Shown here: piece after piece, positions 43,926 through 52,396 of the stretch | Layout of the letters: every line of letters starts with the position of its first letter | Numbering within the stretch: position 1 is the first letter of the stretch | Source of the DNA: Anaerolineae bacterium | Lineage (GTDB): Bacteria; Chloroflexota; Anaerolineae; Aggregatilineales; Phototrophicaceae | Direction: 5' to 3' | NCBI GenBank assembly: GCA_022822305.1 | Contig: JAJEBY010000016.1 | Coordinates: 310,001-374,000, forward strand | Length of the DNA: 64,000 nucleotides | Made by a program: the position numbers and the translations under genes | Notes under the pieces: model-generated | Databases searched by the model: none | Told to the model about the DNA's origin: nothing | The model's input: only the letters and a program-made list of their open reading frames with translations

Positions 43926-45027
43926 CCAAGGCAAATCCAAACGCGATTCGCGTTCAAACTCGATCGATCTTGTGCTGATAATTCAGATCTTGATTTTGCT
44001 GGTTGCCGTGGTTTTTGCGTTGTTTCCCGTAGTCTGGATCATGTCGGCGGCGCTCAATCCCAGCCAGTCCATGAGTTCGCAGTCCGTAATTCCGCCATTG
44101 CCGGAAACCCGCACGGTAACCGCTGATGGCGCCGGTACTTTGCTGAATATCGCCTCGCCCGACGGTACACGGGTCGAACGCAGCGCCGGCATGATTTTGC
44201 TGGTGGAAATCGATGGCGAAGAAAAAGAACTGCGCGCGCCCAAGAACGGCTATGTGCAGAACATTCGCATCAATGTCGGCGAAACTTTCGCCGAAGGCGA
44301 CGCGCTCTACGATATTGGTTCCAGTTACCTGATTAATTTCGACACGCTGTTCAACACGGAACGCAAACCTTTCGTGCGCTGGCTGGTCAATTCCTTCGTG
44401 ATAGCGTCGATAACCTCCGTTCTCACGGTCATGATCACTGCGTTAAGCGCCTATTCCTTTTCGCGCTTTCGCTTTGCCGGCCGGCGAAGCCTGATGGTTT
44501 TCATTCTCTTGGTGCAGGTGTTTCCCAATCTGCTGGCGATGGTGGCGATCTTCCTCATGCTGCAACAGATTGGTCTTCATTTGCCTTTCTTCGGCTTGAA
44601 TACTTCCGGCGGCCTGATCTTGGTTTATGTAGGCGGCGCCATGGGAATCAACATCTGGCTGATGAAGGGCTTTTTCGATTCTGTGCCGCGCGATATCGAT
44701 GAATCGGCGCTGGTCGATGGCTGCGGACATTGGCAGACCTACTGGCGTCTGATCTTTCCACTGGTGCGTCCGGTGCTGGTGGTGGTCGGCATCTTGTCTT
44801 TTGTCGGCACCTTTAACGAATTTGTGCTGGCGCGGGTTTTGCTGCGGGACAAAGACAGCTGGACGCTGATGGTCGGTCTTTGGGGATATATCAGCGACAA
44901 CTTCGCCCGCGATTGGGGGATCTTCGCCGCCGGCGCGATCATCGGCGCCTTGCCGACCCTGGTCATTTATCTGGCACTGCAAGATCAAATCGTCGGTGGC
45001 TTGACACAGGGTTCGGTAAAGGGATAG
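43918..45027 (+). CDS. malG: Maltose-type ABC transporter permease MalG with hammerhead-like loop insertion
   Basis: A 369-residue permease, about 75 longer than typical MalG (~290). Helix 1 (residues about 18-44) is followed by an extracytoplasmic insert (about 63-140). Within it, residues about 92-133 read like a biotinyl/lipoyl (HlyD-type) hammerhead: LRAPKNGYVQNIRINVGETF then EGDALYDIG. No MKM-type modifiable lysine is present. The remaining six-helix core has the EAA-like loop DESALVDGCGHWQTYWRLIFPL and the usual EFVLARVLL end. It overlaps malF by eight bases, so the two are coupled. The insert may contact the binding protein or ligand; that is inference. Confidence 0.93.
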   Translation: MYSQGKSKRDSRSNSIDLVLIIQILILLVAVVFALFPVVWIMSAALNPSQSMSSQSVIPPLPETRTVTADGAGTLLNIASPDGTRVERSAGMILLVEIDGEEKELRAPKNGYVQNIRINVGETFAEGDALYDIGSSYLINFDTLFNTERKPFVRWLVNSFVIASITSVLTVMITALSAYSFSRFRFAGRRSLMVFILLVQVFPNLLAMVAIFLMLQQIGLHLPFFGLNTSGGLILVYVGGAMGINIWLMKGFFDSVPRDIDESALVDGCGHWQTYWRLIFPLVRPVLVVVGILSFVGTFNEFVLARVLLRDKDSWTLMVGLWGYISDNFARDWGIFAAGAIIGALPTLVIYLALQDQIVGGLTQGSVKG

Positions 45028-45142
45028 GCGTTGCTGTCCGCATCATCCGCATGTGGCAATGGCGCGAGCGTGACGCCTTGTCATTCGCTATAATCTGCTG
45101 CTGGATAGGCTCAATTGTCAATTACCTGAAAGGTAATCGGAA

Positions 45143-46027
45143 ATGCCGCCTCGCATGCTGGACGTTGCTGATCGCTTGTTAACTGCCAGATTGGATTCCG
45201 TCGAGGTCAGCTATGATGAAAACGATGTGGCGCTTTATGCCTTGGGCATTGGCGCGCCCGACGATCCGCTCGATCAAACTGAGCTGCGCTTCGTCTACGA
45301 ACGCAGCGCTCTAGGCTTCCAGGTTATACCGACCTTCGCCGCCTGCTTAGGCATCGGTCTCCTGAGCGAGCTAATATCGGACGGGCTCGCTCAATTGAAC
45401 GACCAGCCGCGGATCTTGTTGCACGGCGAACAAGACATGGAATTCTATCGCGCGCTGCCTACGTCCGGCGCCTTGAACGTTTCGCTGAGCGTGAGCAATG
45501 TCTATGACAAAGGCAGCGGCATGTTGATCGACGCCGCCTGTGAAATGCAAACGCCGGCCGGTGATCCCTTGACGAGTGCGGTATTCGGCATTTTCATTCC
45601 GGAATTGGGCGGATTCGGTGGCGAGCGCGGAACCAGCGAAGGCGTTGACATGCCGGAGCGCCCGCCCGATGTAGTACACGTGGCGAAGGCTTCGGAGACT
45701 CAGTCGCTCTTGTATCGGCTCAGTGGAGATTTGACGCCCTTTCATGCCGATCCTGACGCGGCCGCAAAGGCTGGTTTCGAAAAGCCAATTCTGCACGGAC
45801 TCTGTACCTACGGCTTTGCCGCGCGCGCCCTGCTCAAACACTGCTGCGGCAACGACGCGACGCGCTTGGCTGCCATCAGCGCTCGCTTTTCACATCATGT
45901 CTTCCCCGGCGAGACGCTGCGCACAGAAATCTGGATGCTTGACGATGGTCACGTCCGCTTCCGAACCTGGGCGGTGGCACGAGAGGAGGTCGTGCTGAGC
46001 CGGGGCCAAGCGCGTGTCCGGGATTGA
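45143..46027 (+). CDS. MaoC/MFE-2-type double hotdog enoyl-CoA hydratase-like protein
   Basis: A 294-residue protein with two hotdog repeats. The N-terminal half (about 15-140) is the non-catalytic fold; the second (about 170-290) carries YRLSGDLTPFHADPDAAAKAG and PILHGLCTYGFAARALL. The classical hydratase-2 signature is G-D-x-N-P-[LIV]-H. Asp and His are kept here, but the Asn is Thr and the residue after Pro is Phe. Members hydrate trans-2-enoyl-CoA to (R)-3-hydroxyacyl-CoA in beta-oxidation or polyketide-like routes. A six-base inverted repeat (45121-45137) flanks the AAAGG before ATG. The galT start overlaps its end by 14 bases. Confidence 0.88.
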   Translation: MPPRMLDVADRLLTARLDSVEVSYDENDVALYALGIGAPDDPLDQTELRFVYERSALGFQVIPTFAACLGIGLLSELISDGLAQLNDQPRILLHGEQDMEFYRALPTSGALNVSLSVSNVYDKGSGMLIDAACEMQTPAGDPLTSAVFGIFIPELGGFGGERGTSEGVDMPERPPDVVHVAKASETQSLLYRLSGDLTPFHADPDAAAKAGFEKPILHGLCTYGFAARALLKHCCGNDATRLAAISARFSHHVFPGETLRTEIWMLDDGHVRFRTWAVAREEVVLSRGQARVRD

Positions 46028-47075
46028 TTCGTCTGCATTTGCGGCCTCGGATCATCCGCATCGCCGCTATAATCCCTTGCTCGACCAATGGATCCTGGTT
46101 TCTCCCCAGCGCACCAAGCGCCCCTGGCACGGCGAACTGGAACGCCCGCCTGCCGACGAGCGCCCGATTTACGATCCGGATTGTTATCTTTGCCCGGGCA
46201 ATGAGCGAGCAAATGGGGAATGCAATCCCCACTACGACAGCACCTTTGTCTTCGCCAATGATTTCGCCGCGGTCTTGCCCGATGTGCCGCCTTTGGAAAC
46301 CGGGGAAGATTCGCTTTTTCGGTTGAAAACGCTCAGAGGAGAAGCGCGTGTCATCTGCTATTCGCCGCGCCATGATCTCACGCTGGCCGAAATGTCGCTT
46401 CCCGTAATCGAGGCTGTTATCGATCTGTGGATAGGGCAGACGGCAGCGCTGGGCAAGACCTATGCCTGGGTGCAGGTTTTCGAAAATCGCGGCGCCATGA
46501 TGGGCGCGTCCAATCCGCATCCACACGGCCAGATCTGGGCAACTGACGAATTGAGCGCGATCCCGCGCGCGGAAGACGCTTGCCAGCGGACCTATCACAG
46601 CCGGCGGGGAAGCGTCATGCTGCTCGAATACGCGCATGAAGAGTGTAATCGCCGAGAGCGGATAGTTGTGGAGAATGATAACTGGCTGGTCGTCGTGCCC
46701 TTTTGGGCGGTCTGGCCCTTCGAGACTTTGCTCTTGCCCAAGACGCCGACGCAGCGGCTGACCGACCTGGACGCCGGACAGCAGCGCGATCTGGCGCGGA
46801 TCCTCAAGGGCTTGCTGGTCAAATACGACAATCTCTTCCAGGTGTCCTTCCCCTACTCGATGGGCTGGCACGGCGCGCCTTATGTCGAAGGCGCATCCGA
46901 GCACTGGCAACTGCACGCGCACTTCTTCCCGCCGTTGCTGCGCTCGGCCACCGTCAAAAAGTTCATGGTCGGTTATGAATTGCTGGCCGAAGCGCAACGC
47001 GATATCACCGCCGAAGCGGCGGCGCAGCGCTTGCGCGAATTGCCGGATGTGCATTACAAACGGAGGTCGGGCTGA
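46014..47075 (+). CDS. galT: Galactose-1-phosphate uridylyltransferase
   Basis: A GTG start within the previous gene gives 353 residues and the family N-terminus RYNPLLDQWILVSPQRTKRPW. The zinc-binding CYLCPG and the catalytic SNPHPHGQIW (nucleophilic His in HPH) are present. HWQLHAHFFPP near the C-terminus holds the second histidine site. It exchanges UMP between UDP-glucose and galactose-1-phosphate in the Leloir pathway. Together with the upstream importer it suggests use of a galactose-containing sugar, although galK and galE are not in the window. Confidence 0.96.
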   Translation: MSGIDSSAFAASDHPHRRYNPLLDQWILVSPQRTKRPWHGELERPPADERPIYDPDCYLCPGNERANGECNPHYDSTFVFANDFAAVLPDVPPLETGEDSLFRLKTLRGEARVICYSPRHDLTLAEMSLPVIEAVIDLWIGQTAALGKTYAWVQVFENRGAMMGASNPHPHGQIWATDELSAIPRAEDACQRTYHSRRGSVMLLEYAHEECNRRERIVVENDNWLVVVPFWAVWPFETLLLPKTPTQRLTDLDAGQQRDLARILKGLLVKYDNLFQVSFPYSMGWHGAPYVEGASEHWQLHAHFFPPLLRSATVKKFMVGYELLAEAQRDITAEAAAQRLRELPDVHYKRRSG

Positions 47076-47090
47076 ATTTGGGTCCGCCCG

Positions 47091-48779
47091 CTACTCGGTC
47101 CAGACGCCTTGCATCAGATCTTGCACGAGCGGGTCGCCCGCGAAATTGCAGCTGTTGGCATCGGGGATGTAACCTTGGCGGATTTCGGCCAATGGACGCT
47201 CGGGGTTGAAGTAGTTGTATACGCGGCGGGAAACCTCGGCGATCACCGGCAGCGATTCCTGGAAATTGAGCCAGCTCGGCTGGAACAACATCATGGCTAT
47301 GACATAATCGCCGCCCGGAGTGAAGAAAACCGCGGCGTTGCCGTGCGTATCGGCTATCCAGCCATGCTTATGCGCCACCCGCGCGCCGGCCGGAACGCCC
47401 GCCTTGAGCAAGGCGTCAACCGTGTTGTTGCTCATGACGTGCAGAATCTGGCGGCACTCGCGCGGCTCAATCGCTCCGGCAAAGGCTTCGAGCAGCTTGC
47501 CGCCTTCGTTATAAGCGCAGTCATAAATGTTCGCTAGCAAGGCGCCGATTTCGGACACCGTTAGCTGGTTGGATAAATCGGGATCCGCCTTCTGCTGGTC
47601 GGCGTCTGTTTGTGGCAATAGCAGCGGATGCGGCGGCGGCTCGGGTGTTCCGATGGTCGTAAAGGGCGCGGTGATAAAAGATCGCGACCAGCCCAGCTTT
47701 TGGTAGAAGTCGGTGACGGCTTCCGCCCCGAGATAGCTGTTGCCGCCGCCAACGATGCTCAGCAGCCGATTGGTCGCGACATTTTCGCTGCAGATCATGG
47801 TATTGGCGATGTCGGTCGCCAGCTCGATTGATGGCGGACCATCCAGATGCCGATAGAGAGCCGTCAGAATGGCGACTTTGTTGATGCTGGTGCCGCTGAA
47901 GGCGTACTCGTCCCCAAAGCTGAAAGCTTCTCCGCTCTGCAAATCCATGACGAAGAGCGCGCCAAAGCGGCTGGTCTGGGCATCAAAGCCGCTTTCCAAA
48001 ATGTATGTCCACAGGTGATCCGCCAGAATCCGGAAACCGACGCTCAAAGCAATCGGCTCATCCCCCGTGACCGCGTTCACGCTGATGGCCGGCGGCGTGG
48101 CGGTCAAGGCCGGCAAGTCGAGGCGCGTCCGCGTCACGGCCGCCGTTTCAAACAGATTCCCATCGATATCCAGCAAGTCGCGCGCAATCCACGCTTGCTG
48201 ATTGGGCACACCCGGAAAGCGCACGCGCACCCAGGGAAATTGCGTATGGTAACCGGTGATATCGAATCGTTGTCCCGATTGCGCCACACCGACGCGCGGA
48301 TACTCGATGCCGGGTCCGTAACGGATGTTGACCTCGCCGGTCACCGCGCCGCTGACGCTGAATCCGGCATCCGCGGCCGCAAGCGTCGCCGCGCTAGTGA
48401 TGCTGGCGGTGGGCGTAGCGACCGCAGGCGCAACCGTTGTCACGGTCGCCTCGGCGCTGCTAAGGGTCTGATCGCTGAAGGGAACGCGATTGATATCGCC
48501 GCGTATGGAAACCAAAGTCTCGAAAACCCAGCCGATTGGGGCGCGGCTGTCGGGGGCGCCGAGCAGAAGCCAGGGATAGAACTGGCTGCGGCCCAATACC
48601 GGATATGCCGTGCCGGCCCGGATTTCGCCCAGGCGAGCCGAATCTATGCTGGCTTCGGCGCGCAGATTGGCTTGCCCCAGAGGATTGGCGGTGACCGCGT
48701 TGCCGCTTCCCTGCGCCAGCGACAGGCCTGCGGCCAGGGCGCAAATCAGTGCCAGTCCTATCGCAATTCGCATCGTCAT
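47091..48779 (-). CDS. Secreted beta-lactamase-fold serine hydrolase with two SH3b domains
   Basis: ATG 48779, with GGAG seven bases upstream, starts a signal peptide (MRIAIGLALICALAAGLSLAQ). Two bacterial SH3 domains follow at about 28-95 (NLRAEAS, RSQFYPWLLL) and 145-215 (VNIRYGPGIEYPRVGVAQSG, FPWVRVRFPG). The C-terminal class-A-like serine hydrolase domain carries the Ser-x-x-Lys tetrad in SGTSINKVAIL, SEN in place of SDN (CSENVATN) and KHG in place of KTG (AHKHGWIADTHGNAAVF). Class A enzymes normally hydrolyse beta-lactams, while SH3b fusions usually bind cell wall, so this may act on peptidoglycan or as a regulator rather than in resistance. It is convergent with galT. Confidence 0.85.
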   Translation of the reverse strand: MTMRIAIGLALICALAAGLSLAQGSGNAVTANPLGQANLRAEASIDSARLGEIRAGTAYPVLGRSQFYPWLLLGAPDSRAPIGWVFETLVSIRGDINRVPFSDQTLSSAEATVTTVAPAVATPTASITSAATLAAADAGFSVSGAVTGEVNIRYGPGIEYPRVGVAQSGQRFDITGYHTQFPWVRVRFPGVPNQQAWIARDLLDIDGNLFETAAVTRTRLDLPALTATPPAISVNAVTGDEPIALSVGFRILADHLWTYILESGFDAQTSRFGALFVMDLQSGEAFSFGDEYAFSGTSINKVAILTALYRHLDGPPSIELATDIANTMICSENVATNRLLSIVGGGNSYLGAEAVTDFYQKLGWSRSFITAPFTTIGTPEPPPHPLLLPQTDADQQKADPDLSNQLTVSEIGALLANIYDCAYNEGGKLLEAFAGAIEPRECRQILHVMSNNTVDALLKAGVPAGARVAHKHGWIADTHGNAAVFFTPGGDYVIAMMLFQPSWLNFQESLPVIAEVSRRVYNYFNPERPLAEIRQGYIPDANSCNFAGDPLVQDLMQGVWTE

Positions 48780-48864
48780 TGGTCGGCTCCGCTGGGAAGG
48801 CAAGCGCGGCGGATTATAGCACGACGCCGCTGACCGATACAGACGCCGGCGCGCGAGGACGATA

Positions 48865-48892
48865 TTGACAAGCGAGGCAAAACGGCTATACT
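48865..48892 (+). promoter_or_regulatory. Sigma-70 promoter for tRNA-Leu
   Basis: A perfect TTGACA (48865-48870) and TATACT (48887-48892) are spaced by 16 bases, 15 bases before the tRNA 5' end. Confidence 0.85.
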
Positions 48893-48907
48893 GTTTGAAC
48901 TAGCATT

Positions 48908-48994
<87 letters not shown>

Positions 48995-49000
48995 ACGCGA

Positions 49001-49027
49001 CCCGGCAGACTTGCCGGGTTTTTGTTT
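49001..49027 (+). terminator. Intrinsic terminator after tRNA-Leu
   Basis: The stem CCCGGCA (49001-49007) pairs with TGCCGGG (49012-49018) and is followed by TTTTTGTTTT. Confidence 0.9.
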
Positions 49028-49131
49028 TGCGCCGACAAGCGACGGGCGCACATCAGGGGCGACTTTGCTGGCGCGGCTGTCAATCTATAATATGATGGTG
49101 ACTGTGCGCCTCATCAGCCGAGTGAAGTCCG

Positions 49132-49587
49132 ATGCGCCTCATATTCAGCGGTATCTTTTCACCCAGAGCGAGCGGGAATGACGGCCGGCGGTTTTCCACC
49201 GTGCAGTTATTGCTCGCGATCATCGTCGCTGTGGGATTGCTGCTCGCGCTTAATTTCAGCAGTCGAATTCAATTGGATCGCGAATTGCAGGTCATTCACA
49301 GTGGCGTTGTCGCGGAAATCGAGGCGTTGAAGGATCAGCAGCAGCAACTGATTCACGAGCTGAATCATGTCAAGAGCGATGCCTATGTCGAATTCTGGGC
49401 GCGTGATGAAGGCAAAATGATCCGAGACGGCGAGATCTTGATTCTGCCGCAAGGCAGCGGCGCCATCGAATCGGCGCCTGATACCAACCTGCAATTGGTC
49501 GAATTTGTCACCACCGCGCGCGAACCGCAGAATTGGGAATTGTGGTGGGCGCTATTCTTTGACGGTCCCCCGCCGCAACTGCGCTGA
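49132..49587 (+). CDS. DivIC/FtsB-like septum-formation-initiator protein
   Basis: A 151-residue bitopic protein: a basic N-terminus, one membrane helix (about 23-43, LLLAIIVAVGLLLALNF), and a coiled coil (about 50-82, rich in Glu/Gln/Leu). The SFI-type globular end follows: DAYVEFWARDEGKMIRDGEILILPQ, matching the conserved region that follows the coiled coil in FtsB/DivIC-type division proteins. It would stabilise the FtsQ/L/B subcomplex at the septum. The C-terminal ~45 residues are unique. It is convergent with the guanylate-kinase-YgfZ fusion. Confidence 0.87.
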   Translation: MRLIFSGIFSPRASGNDGRRFSTVQLLLAIIVAVGLLLALNFSSRIQLDRELQVIHSGVVAEIEALKDQQQQLIHELNHVKSDAYVEFWARDEGKMIRDGEILILPQGSGAIESAPDTNLQLVEFVTTAREPQNWELWWALFFDGPPPQLR

Positions 49588-49631
49588 AGCCCGCGTTTCC
49601 GCGAACGACGACGACTGGATCAAAGCCCGGT

Positions 49632-51308
49632 TTACGAGCGCAAGAACGCCGGCTGCTCTCCGGCATAGGCCGCCACCTGTGCGGCTTGCCCTTTGTCGCC
49701 CACCTGCAAGGCGGCGCCGGGGCGCGCGAACTCGCGTTTGAGCACTGCCAGCGCGAAGACTTGACCATCGGGCGCTTTGGCGCAGCTGGTCAAGCGGCCG
49801 GCGCTTCGTTCGCCAGCGAAGATTTGGGCGGGCGCTGCTACGTATTCCGACAATGACATATGCACCAGAAGTTTCGCCACGCGCTGGCGACTTTCCATGC
49901 GCGCGATGATTTCCTGACCGGTATAACAGCCTTTTTCGAAACTGACCTCGTCCCACAAGCCTACTTCAAGCGGGATATAGTCCGCCGAGAGTTCAAGGCC
50001 CGCCGGACGACCGCTTCGGATGCGCAGCAGGTTGTACGTCAACGAACCCGCCGGTCGCAGATCGAACGCTGCTCCGACCTCCAACAAGTGGCGATGCAGC
50101 GCCACGGCTTCCGCTAATGAACATATTAGCGCCCAGTGACCGCCCGCGATCGACTTGCGTCGCGCTACCGTCACCGCCTGACCTGCGATCTCGGTCTCCA
50201 TACTGTATAGCGGGGCGCTGTCGGCATGTCCCTGGACGATGCAATCAATGATCGAATCGGCATTGGCGCCGTGAAGGCCAAACTGCGCGGTTTCAGCCGA
50301 CAAATCCCGCACGCTGACCTGGTCGCCGAAGAAGATATTGCGCCGCAGGTAATCGGCCAGTGTAGAGCCTTGTCCCGCTTCGCTCACCACCAGCAGACCG
50401 CGCGGCAGGTTATAGCATAGGGCCCGAAACAAGATGCGCCCGTTGGCATTGGTGAAGACAGTCGCGCGTCCTTCAAATTCCGATAGGCCGAGCATCTGGT
50501 TGGTCGACATGCGATTGACCAATTCGAAGCGGCTCTCGCCTTCGAGCAAGATGCGGCCTTCATGCGAGCGATCCAGCACGATTGCGCCTTGGATGGCCGC
50601 GTCATATTCCGCCGCGCGATCGCCATAATCAAGCGGGATATCATCCGGCGCCAGCCGCGCGCCCAACTGCCGATGATATTCGGGCAGACCTGGGTTGTGC
50701 AGCCCCCGACGCTTCAACTCGCTGCGAATGATGAGCTGCGCTTTGGCGATGGCGTGTTCCAAGTTGTCGTTCACCAGGATATAGCGGCATTCGCCCTGAT
50801 AGGGCAGTTCCAGCTGCTGAGCGCGCTCCAGGCGCTCCTGAATATCGGTGGCTCCATCGTCGCGCTGTCGCATCCGCTGCTCGAGCACGTCCAATTGCTC
50901 GCCGATTGTTTCGCCGGGAACGGTGACGAAGATCTGAACGACATTGTGTGGATAGGCCGCGACCAGTTTCCGCGCGCCCAGGACTTCAATATCGGCGATG
51001 AGAATCTTGCTGTCCTGCAGACAGTCGATCACCGTTTGGCGAGGAATCCCATAGAATTTGTCAGGCGTCACTTCCTGATGTTCAAGGAGTTGATCGTTAA
51101 CGAGCATTTCTTGGAATTCAGCCGTGCTCAGGAAAAGATGTTCTCGTCCCTGTACCTCATCCGGGCGCATGGCCCGCGTCGTCGCCGTGGCCAATTGCGC
51201 GATGTTGTCATAGCGCTTGATGATGGCTTTCATGATGGCGTTCTTCCCCGCGCCACCCGGACCGATCATCACGAATATCACGCCGCTCGCGGCTTCCGCA
51301 GATATCAC
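49632..51308 (-). CDS. Guanylate-kinase-like domain fused to a YgfZ/GcvT-like folate-binding domain
   Basis: One uninterrupted 558-residue frame from a GTG with AAGGA nine bases upstream. Residues about 9-200 are guanylate-kinase-like: P-loop GPGGAGKN, TATTRAMRPDEVQG, HQEVTPDKFYGIPR, LIADIEVLGARKL and YILVNDNLEHA, as in GMP-binding and lid regions. Residues about 220-558 are a YgfZ/GcvT-type domain with the signature KGCYTGQE (459-466), used by YgfZ proteins in folate-dependent iron-sulfur-cluster maintenance. The last P-loop residue is Asn rather than Ser/Thr, so kinase activity may be altered. The usual Gmk (~200 aa) and YgfZ (~320 aa) are separate. It is divergent from folD, another folate enzyme. 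Confidence 0.86.
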   Translation of the reverse strand: MISAEAASGVIFVMIGPGGAGKNAIMKAIIKRYDNIAQLATATTRAMRPDEVQGREHLFLSTAEFQEMLVNDQLLEHQEVTPDKFYGIPRQTVIDCLQDSKILIADIEVLGARKLVAAYPHNVVQIFVTVPGETIGEQLDVLEQRMRQRDDGATDIQERLERAQQLELPYQGECRYILVNDNLEHAIAKAQLIIRSELKRRGLHNPGLPEYHRQLGARLAPDDIPLDYGDRAAEYDAAIQGAIVLDRSHEGRILLEGESRFELVNRMSTNQMLGLSEFEGRATVFTNANGRILFRALCYNLPRGLLVVSEAGQGSTLADYLRRNIFFGDQVSVRDLSAETAQFGLHGANADSIIDCIVQGHADSAPLYSMETEIAGQAVTVARRKSIAGGHWALICSLAEAVALHRHLLEVGAAFDLRPAGSLTYNLLRIRSGRPAGLELSADYIPLEVGLWDEVSFEKGCYTGQEIIARMESRQRVAKLLVHMSLSEYVAAPAQIFAGERSAGRLTSCAKAPDGQVFALAVLKREFARPGAALQVGDKGQAAQVAAYAGEQPAFLRS

Positions 51309-51342
51309 TATATGTTATCCTTAGTTCCAGTCGACGCCCTCC

Positions 51343-51370
51343 CAAATAGTGTAGCAAGCGGTCGAGTCAA
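51343..51370 (-). promoter_or_regulatory. Weak promoter candidate for the guanylate-kinase/YgfZ fusion gene
   Basis: On the minus strand TTGACT (51365-51370) and TATTTG (51343-51348) are spaced by 16 bases, upstream of the GTG start. The -10 is poor, so this is tentative. Confidence 0.3.
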
Positions 51371-51457
51371 TCTCCATACTCAACAACCGCGCCGGTAGCT
51401 GTTATGTCAAAAGAGGGCGGTGACACCAGTAAACGAAAGGGCGACGAGGTAGAGGAA

Positions 51458-52339
51458 ATGACCGCGACAATCATTGATGGACGTGCAGTTGCCAAGCGAC
51501 TTCAAGGGGAGATCAAAGCTTCCGCCGAACAGTATCTCGCTAGCGCGGGATCCGCGCCGGGATTGGGCGTGGTGCTCGTCGGCGATGACCCCGCATCAGC
51601 CATGTACGTGCGTATGAAGCGGCGCGCCTGCGAGCGCGTGGGCATCATATCTGAAGCGCAGATTCTGCCCTCGGCCTCAACGCAAGAACAAGTTGAGGCG
51701 GCCGTTCGCGGATTCAACGCCGATCCGCGCATCCATGGCATCCTGGTACAGCTGCCCCTGCCGGATCACATCGATGACGAAGCCGTGCTCAACGAGATCA
51801 GCCTCGCCAAAGATGTTGATGGCATCCATCCCTCAAATCTGGGTCGGCTGGGCATGCGTGGCCGAGAACCGACCTTCACGCCGGCGACTCCGACCGGCTG
51901 CATGATTTTGATCGAAGAAACCGGAATGGCGATTGAGGGCGCCCGCGCCGTGGTCATCGGCCGCAGCAACATCGTCGGCTTGCCGGTAGCGCTCATGTTG
52001 ACCAACGCCAATGCCACCGTCACCATCTGCCATAGCCGAACGCGCGACATTCCCGGTCTGACGCGCGAGGCGGACATCCTGGTGGCAGCTGTGGGACGAC
52101 CGGAATTTGTCAAAGGCGATTGGATCAAGCCGGGCGCCGTCGTGATTGATGTGGGCTCGAATTCGGTCCCCGATCCGGCAAGCGAAAAGGGCTATCGTTA
52201 CGTGGGGGATGTTGAATACGCGTCCGCGGCGGACGTGGCCGGTCATATCACCCGGGTACCGGGCGGCGTTGGCCCGATGACCATCACCATGCTATTGAGC
52301 AACACGCTTAAAGCCGCGTACAATAGCATAGAGGGCTAG
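51458..52339 (+). CDS. folD: Bifunctional methylene-THF dehydrogenase / methenyl-THF cyclohydrolase
   Basis: ATG 51458 is chosen because the family starts here (TATIIDGRAVAKRL) and GAGG lies upstream; a frame from 51404 adds an unlikely charged peptide. The 293-residue protein has the YVRMK motif (Tyr50, Lys54 catalytic), QLPLP, the KDVDGIHPSNLGRLG stretch, PATPTGC, GRSNIVGLPVALML for NADP, and GGVGPMTITMLL at the end. It interconverts 5,10-methylene- and 10-formyl-THF. It stops 57 bases before the guanine-type deaminase on the same strand, so it may be co-transcribed with the purine genes. That would suit one-carbon recovery from purine fragments. Confidence 0.97.
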   Translation: MTATIIDGRAVAKRLQGEIKASAEQYLASAGSAPGLGVVLVGDDPASAMYVRMKRRACERVGIISEAQILPSASTQEQVEAAVRGFNADPRIHGILVQLPLPDHIDDEAVLNEISLAKDVDGIHPSNLGRLGMRGREPTFTPATPTGCMILIEETGMAIEGARAVVIGRSNIVGLPVALMLTNANATVTICHSRTRDIPGLTREADILVAAVGRPEFVKGDWIKPGAVVIDVGSNSVPDPASEKGYRYVGDVEYASAADVAGHITRVPGGVGPMTITMLLSNTLKAAYNSIEG

Positions 52340-52396
52340 CAGCTTTGCCGTTGCCGCGAAACAAATCTGCCGAATGAATCCTGCGCGAGGACAACT

